Below, one piece after another: positions 7,819 through 15,738 of a stretch of 15,757 bases of DNA. Each line of letters starts with the position of its first letter. Positions within the stretch are counted from its first letter, which is position 1. The translations under genes and the position numbers were made by a program. The notes beneath the pieces were generated by a model, which made no database searches, was not told the origin of the DNA, and saw nothing but the letters and a program-made list of their open reading frames with translations. Origin of the DNA: Rhodospirillaceae bacterium (lineage in GTDB: Bacteria; Pseudomonadota; Alphaproteobacteria; UBA7985); assembly GCA_002700865.1 (NCBI GenBank), contig PAFB01000092.1:1-15757 (forward strand), in the 5' to 3' direction.

Positions 7819-7848
7819 TATATAAAATTTTTCTTATTTTGGCATCAA
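7819..7848 (-). promoter_or_regulatory. Candidate promoter for the Mic60-like/hemY pair
   Basis: Read on the minus strand, TTGATG (7848-7843) is followed after 18 bases by TATATA (7824-7819), a fair match to a sigma-70 promoter. The spacer and flanks form an AT-rich island (about 7811-7840) that stands out in this GC-rich window. It overlaps the last codons of hemD and would leave a leader of about 195 bases before ATG 7620. A weaker alternative is TTGGCA (7733-7728) with TATTTA (7709-7704), also 18 bases apart. Pattern match only. Confidence 0.35.
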
Positions 7849-8570
7849 AAGGGGAGGATTTGCAAAAATTTCAGCATGGATGACCGATTGGGCAGGGGAC
7901 AGTTTGCGATTTCGGACCAAATTGGGGCTGGAAAGGGCGTTTTTGTTCGGGGGGTAAAGGTGACGAGTCTCAGGGTTGGCGGTCTTTTGCGGGGACCAAG
8001 TTTCGACAGCGCTGCTTCAAACCCTGCCCGCTGGGACGGTGACAGGGCGAGGACCGTCAGCGCGCTCGCCCGGCTGAATTCTCGCGCGATTCCGGGGGTC
8101 CAGGGTGCGCGGTGTAGCGGCCGGCGGCGATAAACGGGCAGAAACCGGTCGTGCGCGCCGCTGAGGTCAAGGGCGAGGTCTCGGGTCTGCAAGGCCGCGT
8201 TGCCCAGATACAGCCTCGGCATCGACGCAAGCCCGGCAGGCAGGGCTTGTCCACGGAAGCCTGCTTCTGACGTCCAAGCCGGCTCTATCCCCACAGCCCG
8301 GAGCGCTTGAGTGGTTTCCGGACCGGGTGTGACGACCTTCGCCGCTTCACTAACGGCGGGAAACCACGACTGCCGCGCCAGGGCGAGAGCGGCACGAGGA
8401 CTGGGCACGATGAGCAGAGTTTGGCCCAGATTCACGCCCTTGGGTAAGGTCGGTTCCAGCACGGTGTCGGCAAAGAGATCGCCCTGAACAACCCGGCACC
8501 CGCGCCCTAGCAGCAGTTCTGCGTAAGGTCGGCTGATCGCTGAATGCCGCTCAGCGCACATCAGCACCAA
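7845..8570 (-). CDS. hemD: Uroporphyrinogen-III synthase (HemD), divergent
   Basis: Encodes about 241 residues from the start chosen. The enzyme closes and inverts ring D of hydroxymethylbilane to give uroporphyrinogen III, the common precursor of heme, siroheme and cobalamin, in the cytoplasm. Sequence is divergent, as usual for this family, but the landmarks are in order: an opening beta strand VLMCAERHSAISRP, a LLIVPSPRAALALA strand-helix (about 51-64), the VTPGPETTQALRAVG segment (80-94, the family's VG.aTA.al...G element), a LYLGN strand, VYRRRPLH (about 146) and LALSPSQRAGFEAAL (about 174-188). The start is unclear: TTG 8570, GTG 8567 and ATG 8561 keep the gene off divergent tsaD; ATG 8645 would overlap tsaD by 17 bases, and none has a convincing ribosome site. 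TTG 8570 best preserves the first strand. No hemC lies beside it. Confidence 0.8.
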   Translation of the reverse strand: MVLMCAERHSAISRPYAELLLGRGCRVVQGDLFADTVLEPTLPKGVNLGQTLLIVPSPRAALALARQSWFPAVSEAAKVVTPGPETTQALRAVGIEPAWTSEAGFRGQALPAGLASMPRLYLGNAALQTRDLALDLSGAHDRFLPVYRRRPLHRAPWTPGIAREFSRASALTVLALSPSQRAGFEAALSKLGPRKRPPTLRLVTFTPRTKTPFPAPIWSEIANCPLPNRSSMLKFLQILPF

Positions 8571-8628
8571 GGGCCGTGATGCCGCTGCACGGTTGACGGG
8601 GCTTGGGTGGTTGCGCCAATCAGGGGCT

Positions 8629-9690
8629 ATGTTGGTTCTTGGCATCGAGTCTTCTTGTGATGAAACCGCTGCGGCGGTTGTGGACGCCTCCCGTCCGGTT
8701 GGAAAGCGCATTCTCTCCAATGTGGTTTTCAGCCAATGGGACGCGGTGCGCAAGTACGGCGGTGTCGTGCCCGAAGTCGCAGCCCGCGCCCACGTCGAGA
8801 AAATCGACCCTGTCACGGCACAGGCGCTGGATCAGGCCGGGGTGTCGGTGGCCGACCTCGATGGGATCGCAGCGACGACTGGACCGGGATTGATCGGCGG
8901 GGTTATCGTCGGGGCAAGTTACGCCAAGGCGCTGGCGCTGGGCGCGCAAAAGCCGTTTGTGTCGATTAACCATCTCGAAGGTCATGCGCTGACACCTCGG
9001 TTGGTGGATGATGTCGCCTTTCCATTTCTGCTGCTGCTGGTTAGCGGTGGGCATTGTCAGACTTTGCTGGTGCGGGGCGTGGGTGACTACCAGCGCATTG
9101 GTACAACCATTGACGATGCGATCGGCGAGTCTTTTGACAAGACCGCCAAGATGATGGGTCTTTCAATGCCCGGTGGGCCTGCGGTCGAGCAGCTGGCGGC
9201 GCAAGGTGATGATCGGGCCGTCCCTCTGCCTGTGCCTTTCAAAGGGCGGGCTGGAACAGATTTCTCTTTCTCGGGGCTGAAAACAGCGGTGCGGCGCGCG
9301 GTTGAGAGTGATGCTGGTCACCGCCCTGAAGATATTGCCGCCAGCTTTCAGCGGGTGGCCTTTGACTCGCTGATCGACCGCACCCGACAGGCCGTTCAGG
9401 CCACCGACGGGCCCCTAACCGCTTTGGTGGTCGCGGGCGGCGTTGCGGCGAACCAGACTTTGAGCGTGAAGCTACAGGCGCTGGGGACGGAACTGGGGCT
9501 GAGGGTCGTGGTGCCGCCGCTGGCGCTGTGCACGGACAATGGCGCGATGATTGCCTGGGCCGGGGCGGAGCGTTTGCAACTGGGGCAACCCGAAGAGTGG
9601 CAGGCGCAACTGGGTGTCGCGCCAAGGCCGCGCTGGCCGCTGGACCCTGACGCGCCTGGGTCTACCGGTGCAGGTGCAGCGAAAGCTTAA
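8629..9690 (+). CDS. tsaD: tRNA N6-adenosine threonylcarbamoyltransferase (TsaD)
   Basis: Encodes 353 residues of the Kae1/TsaD/Qri7 family, which with TsaB and TsaE transfers threonylcarbamoyl from TC-AMP to A37 of tRNAs reading ANN codons. The opening GIESSCDETAAAVVD (5-19), the metal-binding HLEGH (115-119), SGGHCQ (139-144), GESFDKTAKMMG (about 167-178), the SFSGLKTAVRR segment and C-terminal CTDNGAMIAWAG (about 304-315) are all present. Length is typical. ATG 8629 is chosen because the family begins right at LVLGIESSCDET; AGGGG sits just upstream but only two bases away. The gene is divergent from hemD. Its last codons (GAGAAKA and stop) lie in the first copy of a 26-bp tandem repeat, so the C-terminal tail after DPDAPGST may be a recent addition. 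Confidence 0.96.
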   Translation: MLVLGIESSCDETAAAVVDASRPVGKRILSNVVFSQWDAVRKYGGVVPEVAARAHVEKIDPVTAQALDQAGVSVADLDGIAATTGPGLIGGVIVGASYAKALALGAQKPFVSINHLEGHALTPRLVDDVAFPFLLLLVSGGHCQTLLVRGVGDYQRIGTTIDDAIGESFDKTAKMMGLSMPGGPAVEQLAAQGDDRAVPLPVPFKGRAGTDFSFSGLKTAVRRAVESDAGHRPEDIAASFQRVAFDSLIDRTRQAVQATDGPLTALVVAGGVAANQTLSVKLQALGTELGLRVVVPPLALCTDNGAMIAWAGAERLQLGQPEEWQAQLGVAPRPRWPLDPDAPGSTGAGAAKA

Positions 9691-9772
9691 AGAGTGCAGG
9701 TGCATCGAAAGCTTAAAGAGTGCGGGTGCAGCGAAAGCTTAAAGAGTGCAGGTGCAGCGAAAGCCTAAAAGT
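9669..9772. repeat. Four-copy 26-bp tandem repeat across the tsaD stop codon
   Basis: Four head-to-tail units at 9669-9694, 9695-9720, 9721-9746 and 9747-9772, each starting TGCAGGTGCA and containing GCGAAAGCTTAA then AGAG. Copy 2 differs from copy 1 by one base (TCG for GCG), copy 3 by one (TGCGGG), and copy 4 by a changed AAGCCT and end. The first copy contains the tsaD stop codon; the last reaches the 3' end of the convergent DUF1674 gene, whose stop is at 9765. The 74 bases between the two genes are thus almost wholly repeat. Unit length is not a multiple of three. There are no spacers, so it is not a CRISPR. Confidence 0.95.
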
Positions 9773-9977
9773 CGATACACCGGCCTTTGGATTGCCAATC
9801 GCCGAAAGTTGTTGGTTCCTGCCCCTCGGGTCCACCATCTTCGGGTTGGCGGGACGCGGCGAGGCCTTTAAAGACTTCATGGACAGGCCGCATATCGCCT
9901 GTATCACCCTGAAGGGGCGCTGTCGGTGTGGTTGAGGCAGCGGTCTGAACCGCCGTTTTCTTGTATTTTGAATTCAT
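9765..9977 (-). CDS. DUF1674 protein, SDHAF4-type succinate dehydrogenase assembly factor
   Basis: Encodes 70 residues. The last 25 residues carry the DUF1674 signature: E46-DGGPEGQEPTTFGDW (to W61), then K64 and CIDF at the end, matching the family's GG..GPEPTRYGDWE..G...DF pattern. The mitochondrial member SDHAF4 binds the flavinated SdhA subunit and protects it before assembly of complex II; the bacterial homologue is inferred to act likewise in the cytoplasm. The N-terminal 45 residues are low-complexity Thr/Ala/Pro and poorly conserved, as usual. It is divergent from rsmB with 19 bases between starts, an arrangement I recall from other alphaproteobacteria. No clear ribosome site precedes ATG 9977. 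Its 3' end converges on tsaD inside the tandem repeat. Confidence 0.87.
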   Translation of the reverse strand: MNSKYKKTAVQTAASTTPTAPLQGDTGDMRPVHEVFKGLAASRQPEDGGPEGQEPTTFGDWQSKGRCIDF

Positions 9978-9996
9978 AGTCTGAAAGTAGTGCTTC

Positions 9997-11316
9997 TTGT
10001 CCCAAGGTAAAAGGCCCCAGCGTGCCGCACGTCCAGCACCAACGCGCCGTATCGATTATGCACGCCTGACAGCGGCGCGCACGCTGGAGGCCGTGCCAGC
10101 CGAAGGGTTGTCGCTGGATGAAGCCTTTAATCGGCAGGCCAAGGGATTGTCGCCCCGGGATCGAAGCTTCGCCTGGCGACTGGTCCGCACCGCCATGCGC
10201 CATCACGGGCCGCTCATGCACTTGATGACGGAGGTGCTGGACAAAGGGCGCAGTGGGGTGCCGCCGTTTATTCAAGCCGTGATCCGGCTGGGTTTCACCG
10301 ATCTCTTGCTGTTGGAAACCCCGCCGCACGCGGCCGTTTCCTCGACGGTGAACCTGCTCGGAACCCGGTCGACGCAGCGCTATCGGGGCATGGTCAATGC
10401 CGTTCTGCGCCGGGCCGACCGGGAGCGTGCGGACTTTCTGGCCATCCTGTCAGCGCAACCAACCCTGCCACACTGGCTGTCTGCTCGCTGGCGCGAGCAT
10501 TGGGGCGAGGCCGCTGTGATCGCTTTTGACGCTTTGGCGCGAGAGGAAGCGCCGGTCGATCTGTGTCTGGTTGACCGGTCGGTGACGACGCTGGAGAGCG
10601 CTGAGACCTTGCTGACGGGCCAGTTCCGCTTCAGCGATGGTTTCACCGCGTTTCAGGAAAGCGATACCGGGCAAACCGGCGGCTGGTGGGTGCAGGATCT
10701 GGGCGCACATGTGCCTATTGCGGCGCTGGGCGATTTATCGGGTCAAGTTGCCATCGATCTGTGCGCGGCACCGGGCGGAAAGACTTTGCAGCTCGCGCGT
10801 GCGGGTGCGGAAGTCATCGCCGTGGACAACAGCGGCCATCGGCTCGAACGGGTCACGCAGAATCTGGAGCGAACCGGCCTGCGTGCAGCGGTGAAGAAAA
10901 TCGACGTGCTCAAATACAGCCATAAGCCCGTTGATTTGGTGGTTCTGGATGCGCCCTGCAGCGCTTCAGGCACGTTTCGAAAGAACCCGGAAGCGCCATG
11001 GTTGCGCGCGCCCAATACACTGCTGGAGCACGTCAAGACTCAGGCTCGGATGCTGGATAAAGCAGTCGAGCTGGTGAAGCCGGGTGGGACACTGCTGTAT
11101 ATTGTCTGCTCGCTGGAACCGGAGGAAGGCGAGGCGCAGGTCGCAGCGTTTCTCGATCGCCACAAGAACGTGAAACTGGCTCCCTTCACCACCGCGGATG
11201 TTCCGGCGCTGCCGCAGGCTCTGACGGCGACGGGGACCTTGCGCATTCTCCCCAGCCATTATGCAGATAACGGGGGCGTGGACGGATTTTTCGCGGCTCG
11301 CCTCATCGTCGCATAA
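9997..11316 (+). CDS. rsmB: 16S rRNA m5C methyltransferase (RsmB/Fmu family)
   Basis: Encodes 439 residues. The N-terminal NusB-like helical domain (about 20-150) is followed by a SAM-dependent m5C methyltransferase domain: motif I DLCAAPGGKT (254-263), the acidic end of beta 2 in VIAVDNS (273-279), motif IV LDAPCSASGT with C321, and motif VI with C371 in YIVCSLEPEEGE. Two cysteines in these motifs are the mark of RNA m5C methyltransferases, one catalytic and one for product release. RsmB methylates C967 of 16S rRNA in E. coli. The start is TTG 9997: a stop lies in frame at 9988 and no ATG occurs before residue 67, well inside the NusB-like domain. The stop is followed directly by the possible purH GTG at 11317, so the two are likely co-transcribed. 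Confidence 0.92.
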   Translation: MSQGKRPQRAARPAPTRRIDYARLTAARTLEAVPAEGLSLDEAFNRQAKGLSPRDRSFAWRLVRTAMRHHGPLMHLMTEVLDKGRSGVPPFIQAVIRLGFTDLLLLETPPHAAVSSTVNLLGTRSTQRYRGMVNAVLRRADRERADFLAILSAQPTLPHWLSARWREHWGEAAVIAFDALAREEAPVDLCLVDRSVTTLESAETLLTGQFRFSDGFTAFQESDTGQTGGWWVQDLGAHVPIAALGDLSGQVAIDLCAAPGGKTLQLARAGAEVIAVDNSGHRLERVTQNLERTGLRAAVKKIDVLKYSHKPVDLVVLDAPCSASGTFRKNPEAPWLRAPNTLLEHVKTQARMLDKAVELVKPGGTLLYIVCSLEPEEGEAQVAAFLDRHKNVKLAPFTTADVPALPQALTATGTLRILPSHYADNGGVDGFFAARLIVA

Positions 11317-11361
11317 GTGCCATTAAAGGGCGCAAAGCAACCTTTCCCTGGAACCCGACCT

Positions 11362-12912
11362 GTGACCATCACCCACAAACGCGCTCTCCTTTCCGTCTCT
11401 GACAAAGCCGGACTCGTGCATTTTGCCCGAGCCCTGTCTGATTTGGGCTTTGAACTGGTTTCAACGGGAGGCACGGCATCCTTGCTCGCGGGCGAGGGGC
11501 TGGCCGTGACCAAGGTTTCGGACGTCACGGGGTTTCCCGAAATTATGGGCGGACGGGTCAAGACGCTGCATCCCAAAGTCCATGGTGGCTTGCTGGCTGA
11601 TCAGGCGAACGGCGAGCATATGGCAACCTTGCAGGAGCAAGAGATTGCGCCCTTTGGTTTGCTGGTGGTGAACCTCTACCCCTTCGCGCAGACCCTCGCT
11701 GGCGGCGCAGACTTTGCGACTTGTATCGAGAATATCGACATCGGCGGCCCGGCGATGGTGCGCGCCTGCGCCAAGAACCATGCCTCTGTGCTGCCTGTAG
11801 TGGACCCCGGCGACTATGAACGCGTTCTGGCTCTGATCGAAGCAGAGCAGCTGGACGCCCCGACCCGCCGTGGTTTCGCGGCCAAGGCCTTTGCCCATAC
11901 CGCGCGCTACGATGCGCAAATCAGCCGCTGGTTGCAGCAGGCTGAGGGGCACACCAGCCTGCCTGACGAACTGAGCTTTGCCGGGGCTAAATCATTGGAC
12001 CTGCGCTACGGTGAAAATCCGCATCAGAACGCAGCGCTGTACCTGACCGCTGAGCAGCGGCCCGGGATTGCGACGGGGACGCTGCTGCAGGGCAAGCCGC
12101 TGTCCTATAACAACCTGAATGACGCCGACGCGGCTTTTGAGCTGGTATCGGAGTTTGACGATCCGGCTGTCGCCATTATCAAGCACGCCAACCCCTGTGG
12201 TGTGGCGCTGGGAGATGATCTCTATGGGGCCTACCGGCGCGCTCTCGCCTGTGACCAGACATCGGCCTTTGGCAGCATTGTTGCGTGCAACCGGCCGCTT
12301 GATGGGTCAGTGGCCGCCGCGATTACCGAGATTTTTACAGAGGTTGTGATCGCGCCCGACGCCGACGATGCCGCTCGCGCCGTGTTTGCGCAGAAGCCGA
12401 ACTTGCGGCTGGTTCTGACCGGCACCATGCCCGATCCGCTGGACAAGGGGCTTACGGTCAAATCGATTGCAGGCGGGCTGTTGGTCCAGTCGCGCGATGA
12501 TGAGCATGCAAGCGTCGCAGCCTTCAAAGCCGTGACAGCACAGACCCCGGACGCGACGACCCTGAACAACCTTGCCTTTGCTCAACGCGTTGCAAAGCAC
12601 GTCAAGTCCAACACCATCGTTCTGGTCGCCGGCGGTGCAACGCTGGGGATCGGCGCAGGGCAAATGAGCCGGGTTGATGCGGCGCATCTGGCTATAAAGA
12701 AGGCCGGGGAAGCGGGGTTGGATGTGACCGGTGCCGTCGCGGCGTCTGACGCGTTCTTTCCCTTCGCTGATGGCATCCAGGCGCTGATCGACGCGGGTAT
12801 CAGCGCGGTTGTGCAACCGGGCGGTTCGATGCGTGATGATGAGGTGATCGCCGCTGCTGATGCCTCGGGGATGGCGATGGTATTTACCGGGACCCGCCAC
12901 TTTAGACATTGA
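11362..12912 (+). CDS. purH: Bifunctional AICAR formyltransferase/IMP cyclohydrolase (PurH)
   Basis: Encodes about 516 residues and performs the last two steps of purine synthesis: formylation of AICAR with 10-formyl-THF, then ring closure to IMP. The N-terminal MGS-like cyclohydrolase domain opens with KRALLSVSDKAGL and has VSTGGTASLL and GRVKTLHPKVHGG. The transformylase domain has LRYGENPHQNAALY (214-227) and the catalytic K274-H275 in IKHANPCG, with QPGGSMRDDEVI near the end. GTG 11362 is preferred because family members begin a few residues before RALLSVSD. A GTG at 11317, immediately after the rsmB stop, would add 15 residues and would imply coupling. Complete, with no missing motif. 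Confidence 0.95.
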   Translation: MTITHKRALLSVSDKAGLVHFARALSDLGFELVSTGGTASLLAGEGLAVTKVSDVTGFPEIMGGRVKTLHPKVHGGLLADQANGEHMATLQEQEIAPFGLLVVNLYPFAQTLAGGADFATCIENIDIGGPAMVRACAKNHASVLPVVDPGDYERVLALIEAEQLDAPTRRGFAAKAFAHTARYDAQISRWLQQAEGHTSLPDELSFAGAKSLDLRYGENPHQNAALYLTAEQRPGIATGTLLQGKPLSYNNLNDADAAFELVSEFDDPAVAIIKHANPCGVALGDDLYGAYRRALACDQTSAFGSIVACNRPLDGSVAAAITEIFTEVVIAPDADDAARAVFAQKPNLRLVLTGTMPDPLDKGLTVKSIAGGLLVQSRDDEHASVAAFKAVTAQTPDATTLNNLAFAQRVAKHVKSNTIVLVAGGATLGIGAGQMSRVDAAHLAIKKAGEAGLDVTGAVAASDAFFPFADGIQALIDAGISAVVQPGGSMRDDEVIAAADASGMAMVFTGTRHFRH

Positions 12913-13004
12913 CCGAAAGTTCACAGGGTCATGGACTCTGGCGCTCGCAACGCCTACCTACAGCCAATTAGCCTTTTCAACCATGCTCCGGGACACCACA
13001 CACC

Positions 13005-15707
13005 ATGCTTCAGCGCTTCGCAAAAGCAGTCTTTGGCAACGCCAATGCCAAGTATTTGCGCGGCCTTCAGTCGAAGGTTGAGGCCATCAACGCTCTTGAG
13101 GCCGAATATGAAGCGCTGACTGACAGCGCCCTCAAGGAAAAAACAACGGCCTTCAAGCAGCGCTTCGAAGACGGTGAAACGCTCGACGACCTGCTTGTCG
13201 AGGCCTTCGCTTCTGCGCGCGAGGCGGGTAAGCGAGCGCTCGGGATGCGGATGTTTGACGTCCAGCTGATTGGCGCGATGGTGCTGCATGAAGGCCGCAT
13301 TGCCGAGATGAAGACCGGGGAAGGCAAGACCCTGACAGCGACCGCCGCCGCCTACCTCAACGCCTTACCGGGCAAGGGCGTGCACATCATCACGGTGAAC
13401 GAATACCTCGTACAGCGGGATTCAGCGGACATGGGCAAGCTTTACAAGGCGCTGGGGCTGACAACGGGTTACGTGACGGCCGGCATGGGCCTCGACCGTG
13501 GCGTCCTGACGCCGGCCGAAGTGGACAATGCCAAGCGGCGCGGCTACGGCGCAGATGTCACTTACTCGATTGCCGCAGAGGTCGGCTTCGACCACTTGCG
13601 CGATCAGATGAAACCCAACCGTGCCGAAATGGTGCAGCGTGGCTTCAACTTTGTCATTGTTGATGAAGCGGACTCGATCCTGATCGATGAAGCTCGTACG
13701 CCGCTGGTCATGTCCGGCCCTGCCGTCGATGTCTCAAACGTGTTTCGCGCAACGGATCTGATCGCTCAGGAGCTGTCGGAAGACGCCTATACCATCGATG
13801 AAAAGACCCGGAATATCCAACTCACCGAAGAAGGAGTGCCCGAGTTGGAAGTCATCTTGCGGAAGCGCCAGTTGCTGGGTGAGGACAGCGGGCTGTATCA
13901 GCCGGAAAACGTGGGCCTGCTGCACAACATCATGGCCTCGCTCCGCGCCCAGCGTCTGTTCCACAGGGATCAGCACTACATGGTCCAAGACGGCGAGATT
14001 GTACTCATCAACGAGCTGACCGGCCGCGCGGCGCCGGGGCGTCGCATGGGCGACGGTGCGCATCAGGCGCTGGAGGCCAAGGAAGGGCTGACGATCAAGC
14101 CTGAGTCGTCAACCATTGCCACCATCACCTACCAGAACTTCTTCCGCCAATATGACAAAATCGCGGGGATGACCGGTACGGCGCTGACAGAAGCAGCAGA
14201 ATTTGAAGCGATTTATGGCATGTACGTCGCTGAGGTTCCAACCAACCAGCCAATGATCCGCGAAGACAACGACGATATCATTTACCGATTTGGCGAGCAG
14301 AAGATTCTGGCCATCATCGACGATGTCAAGGAAGCCCACGTCAAAGGCCAACCCGTGCTGCTGGGAACGCCGACTGTTGAAAGCTCGGAAATGTACTCGG
14401 CCGCTTTCACCGCACAGGGGATTGAGCATAACGTCCTGTCCGCGCGTCAACACGAGCGTGAGGCCTTAACCATTGCTCAGGCGGGTGCGCCAGGGGCCAT
14501 TACAATCGCAACATCTATGGCCGGTCGCGGTACGGACATTCAACTGGGCGGCAATTATGACTTTGCGCTGGCCGAAGCGACAAAGGGCGTGCGCGACCCG
14601 GCGGAAAACGACCGGATTGCTGAAAAACTGAAAGCCGAAATCGCCGCGGCCCGGCAAAAGGTCATCGATGCCGGTGGTCTCTACGTGCTGGGCACGGAAC
14701 GGGGCGAATCCCGCCGCGTGGACAACCAGCTGCGTGGACGTTCCGGGCGCCAGGGCGATCCCGGCAAGTCACGGTTCTATGTCTCGCTCGAAGACGACCT
14801 GATGCGGATTTTTGGCCAGGGGCTGGATACATGGCTCAAGCGCTTTGGCATTGGCGACGATGAAGCCATCGAACACGAGTGGATCACCAACGCAATTGCC
14901 AAAGCGCAGGAGCGTCGGGAGGGCTATAACTTCGACATCCGCAAGCAGCTCATCCGCTATGACGATGTTCTTAACGACCAGCGTCAGGCCTATGCCGACT
15001 TGCGGGATGAGTTGCTGGACGAAGAAGACCTGACAGAGAAGCTTGAAGATATGCGGGAAAAGGCGACAGAGGACCTCGTCGCCCGCTACATCCCACCATC
15101 ATCCTACCCCTCACAGTGGGACATCGAAGGGCTGGAAAGTGCTGCCAGTGCCTTTGTTCCTGCCGGGTTGCCGATTAAGGAATGGTCGACGGAAGACGAT
15201 GTCGACGACGATGTCATTATCGACCGCGTTCTTGAGGCTTTCGACAAGCACATGGCGGCTAAAGCGGCGCAGATCGGTCCTGAGACCATGCGCGCGGCCG
15301 AAAGTCAGATCACGCTCCGGGTTCTCGACCAGCTTTGGCGGGAGCACATCCAAAACATGATGCGTCTGCGTGAAGGCGTTTCTCTGCGTGCTTTCGGGCA
15401 GCGCGATCCGTTGGCTGAATATCGGCGTGATGGGTTTGAGATGTTCGATGGCATGCTGGAGCGCTACCGCAATTCGGTTGTGGTTGTTCTGGCCAACCTG
15501 GAAGTACGCGCACCGGAACCGGAACCTGCTGCACCCCCATCCCCATCCCCAGCTGCACCGGCTCCGGTGGGAAGCGGTGGCGGCGGTGCGTTTCCGGGCG
15601 CAGCGCCTGTACAGCTCACGGACGAGCAAATGAAGAATACAAAACGGAACGACCCTTGCCCCTGTGGTTCGGGCAAGAAGTTCAAATATTGCCATGGGCG
15701 GGCTTAA
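13005..15707 (+). CDS. secA: Preprotein translocase ATPase SecA, divergent in several conserved motifs
   Basis: Encodes 900 residues, a normal SecA length. It drives proteins through SecYEG by ATP hydrolysis. Present in order: Walker A MKTGEGKT (102-109), Walker B VDEAD (219-223) with SILIDEARTPL, GMTGTALTEAAEF (388-400), MAGRGTDI (505-512), LRGRSGRQGDPG, the helical scaffold/wing region, a Pro/Ala/Gly-rich linker (about 835-868) and a C-terminal zinc domain with C885, C887, C896 and H897 for SecB or lipid binding. Several motifs differ from the usual SecA wording: VNEYLV for VNDYLA, SIAAEVGFDHLRDQM for TNNEFGFDYLRDNM, INELTGR for VDEFTGR, ATSMAGR for ATNMAGR, TERGESRR for TERHESRR and MMRLR for LDHLR. 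Catalytic residues are intact, so it should be active. ATG 13005 fits the family N-terminus. It lies 92 bases after purH; no confident promoter is visible in that gap. Confidence 0.95.
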   Translation: MLQRFAKAVFGNANAKYLRGLQSKVEAINALEAEYEALTDSALKEKTTAFKQRFEDGETLDDLLVEAFASAREAGKRALGMRMFDVQLIGAMVLHEGRIAEMKTGEGKTLTATAAAYLNALPGKGVHIITVNEYLVQRDSADMGKLYKALGLTTGYVTAGMGLDRGVLTPAEVDNAKRRGYGADVTYSIAAEVGFDHLRDQMKPNRAEMVQRGFNFVIVDEADSILIDEARTPLVMSGPAVDVSNVFRATDLIAQELSEDAYTIDEKTRNIQLTEEGVPELEVILRKRQLLGEDSGLYQPENVGLLHNIMASLRAQRLFHRDQHYMVQDGEIVLINELTGRAAPGRRMGDGAHQALEAKEGLTIKPESSTIATITYQNFFRQYDKIAGMTGTALTEAAEFEAIYGMYVAEVPTNQPMIREDNDDIIYRFGEQKILAIIDDVKEAHVKGQPVLLGTPTVESSEMYSAAFTAQGIEHNVLSARQHEREALTIAQAGAPGAITIATSMAGRGTDIQLGGNYDFALAEATKGVRDPAENDRIAEKLKAEIAAARQKVIDAGGLYVLGTERGESRRVDNQLRGRSGRQGDPGKSRFYVSLEDDLMRIFGQGLDTWLKRFGIGDDEAIEHEWITNAIAKAQERREGYNFDIRKQLIRYDDVLNDQRQAYADLRDELLDEEDLTEKLEDMREKATEDLVARYIPPSSYPSQWDIEGLESAASAFVPAGLPIKEWSTEDDVDDDVIIDRVLEAFDKHMAAKAAQIGPETMRAAESQITLRVLDQLWREHIQNMMRLREGVSLRAFGQRDPLAEYRRDGFEMFDGMLERYRNSVVVVLANLEVRAPEPEPAAPPSPSPAAPAPVGSGGGGAFPGAAPVQLTDEQMKNTKRNDPCPCGSGKKFKYCHGRA

Positions 15708-15738
15708 GCCCGCGCAGCGCTGACGCGCACAGTTTTTT
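15698..15738 (+). terminator. Possible terminator after secA
   Basis: A perfect 16-base palindrome, GCGGGCTTAAGCCCGC (15698-15713), spans the secA stop codon. It is followed by an imperfect GC-rich inverted repeat (about 15711-15728, around CAGCGCTG) and then six T (15733-15738). The distance from the perfect stem to the T tract is 19 bases, longer than in a standard intrinsic terminator, so the call is tentative. Confidence 0.4.

Noticed and set aside
8571..8816. Upstream extension of the hemD frame over tsaD
   Set aside because: It is antisense to the conserved start of tsaD and precedes the first HemD strand.
9669..9772. CRISPR array or mobile-element end
   Set aside because: Units are head-to-tail without spacers and there are no cas genes, transposase or target duplication.
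9720..9935. Plus-strand frame running through the tandem repeat
   Set aside because: Antisense to the DUF1674 gene, whose signature is clear; the frame is a shadow.
11317..11361. GTG start for purH directly after the rsmB stop
   Set aside because: Possible, but adds 15 residues absent from the usual family N-terminus and has no ribosome site; kept as an alternative only.
15111..15695. Minus-strand open frame of 194 codons inside secA
   Set aside because: Antisense to conserved SecA domains; composition typical of a shadow frame.
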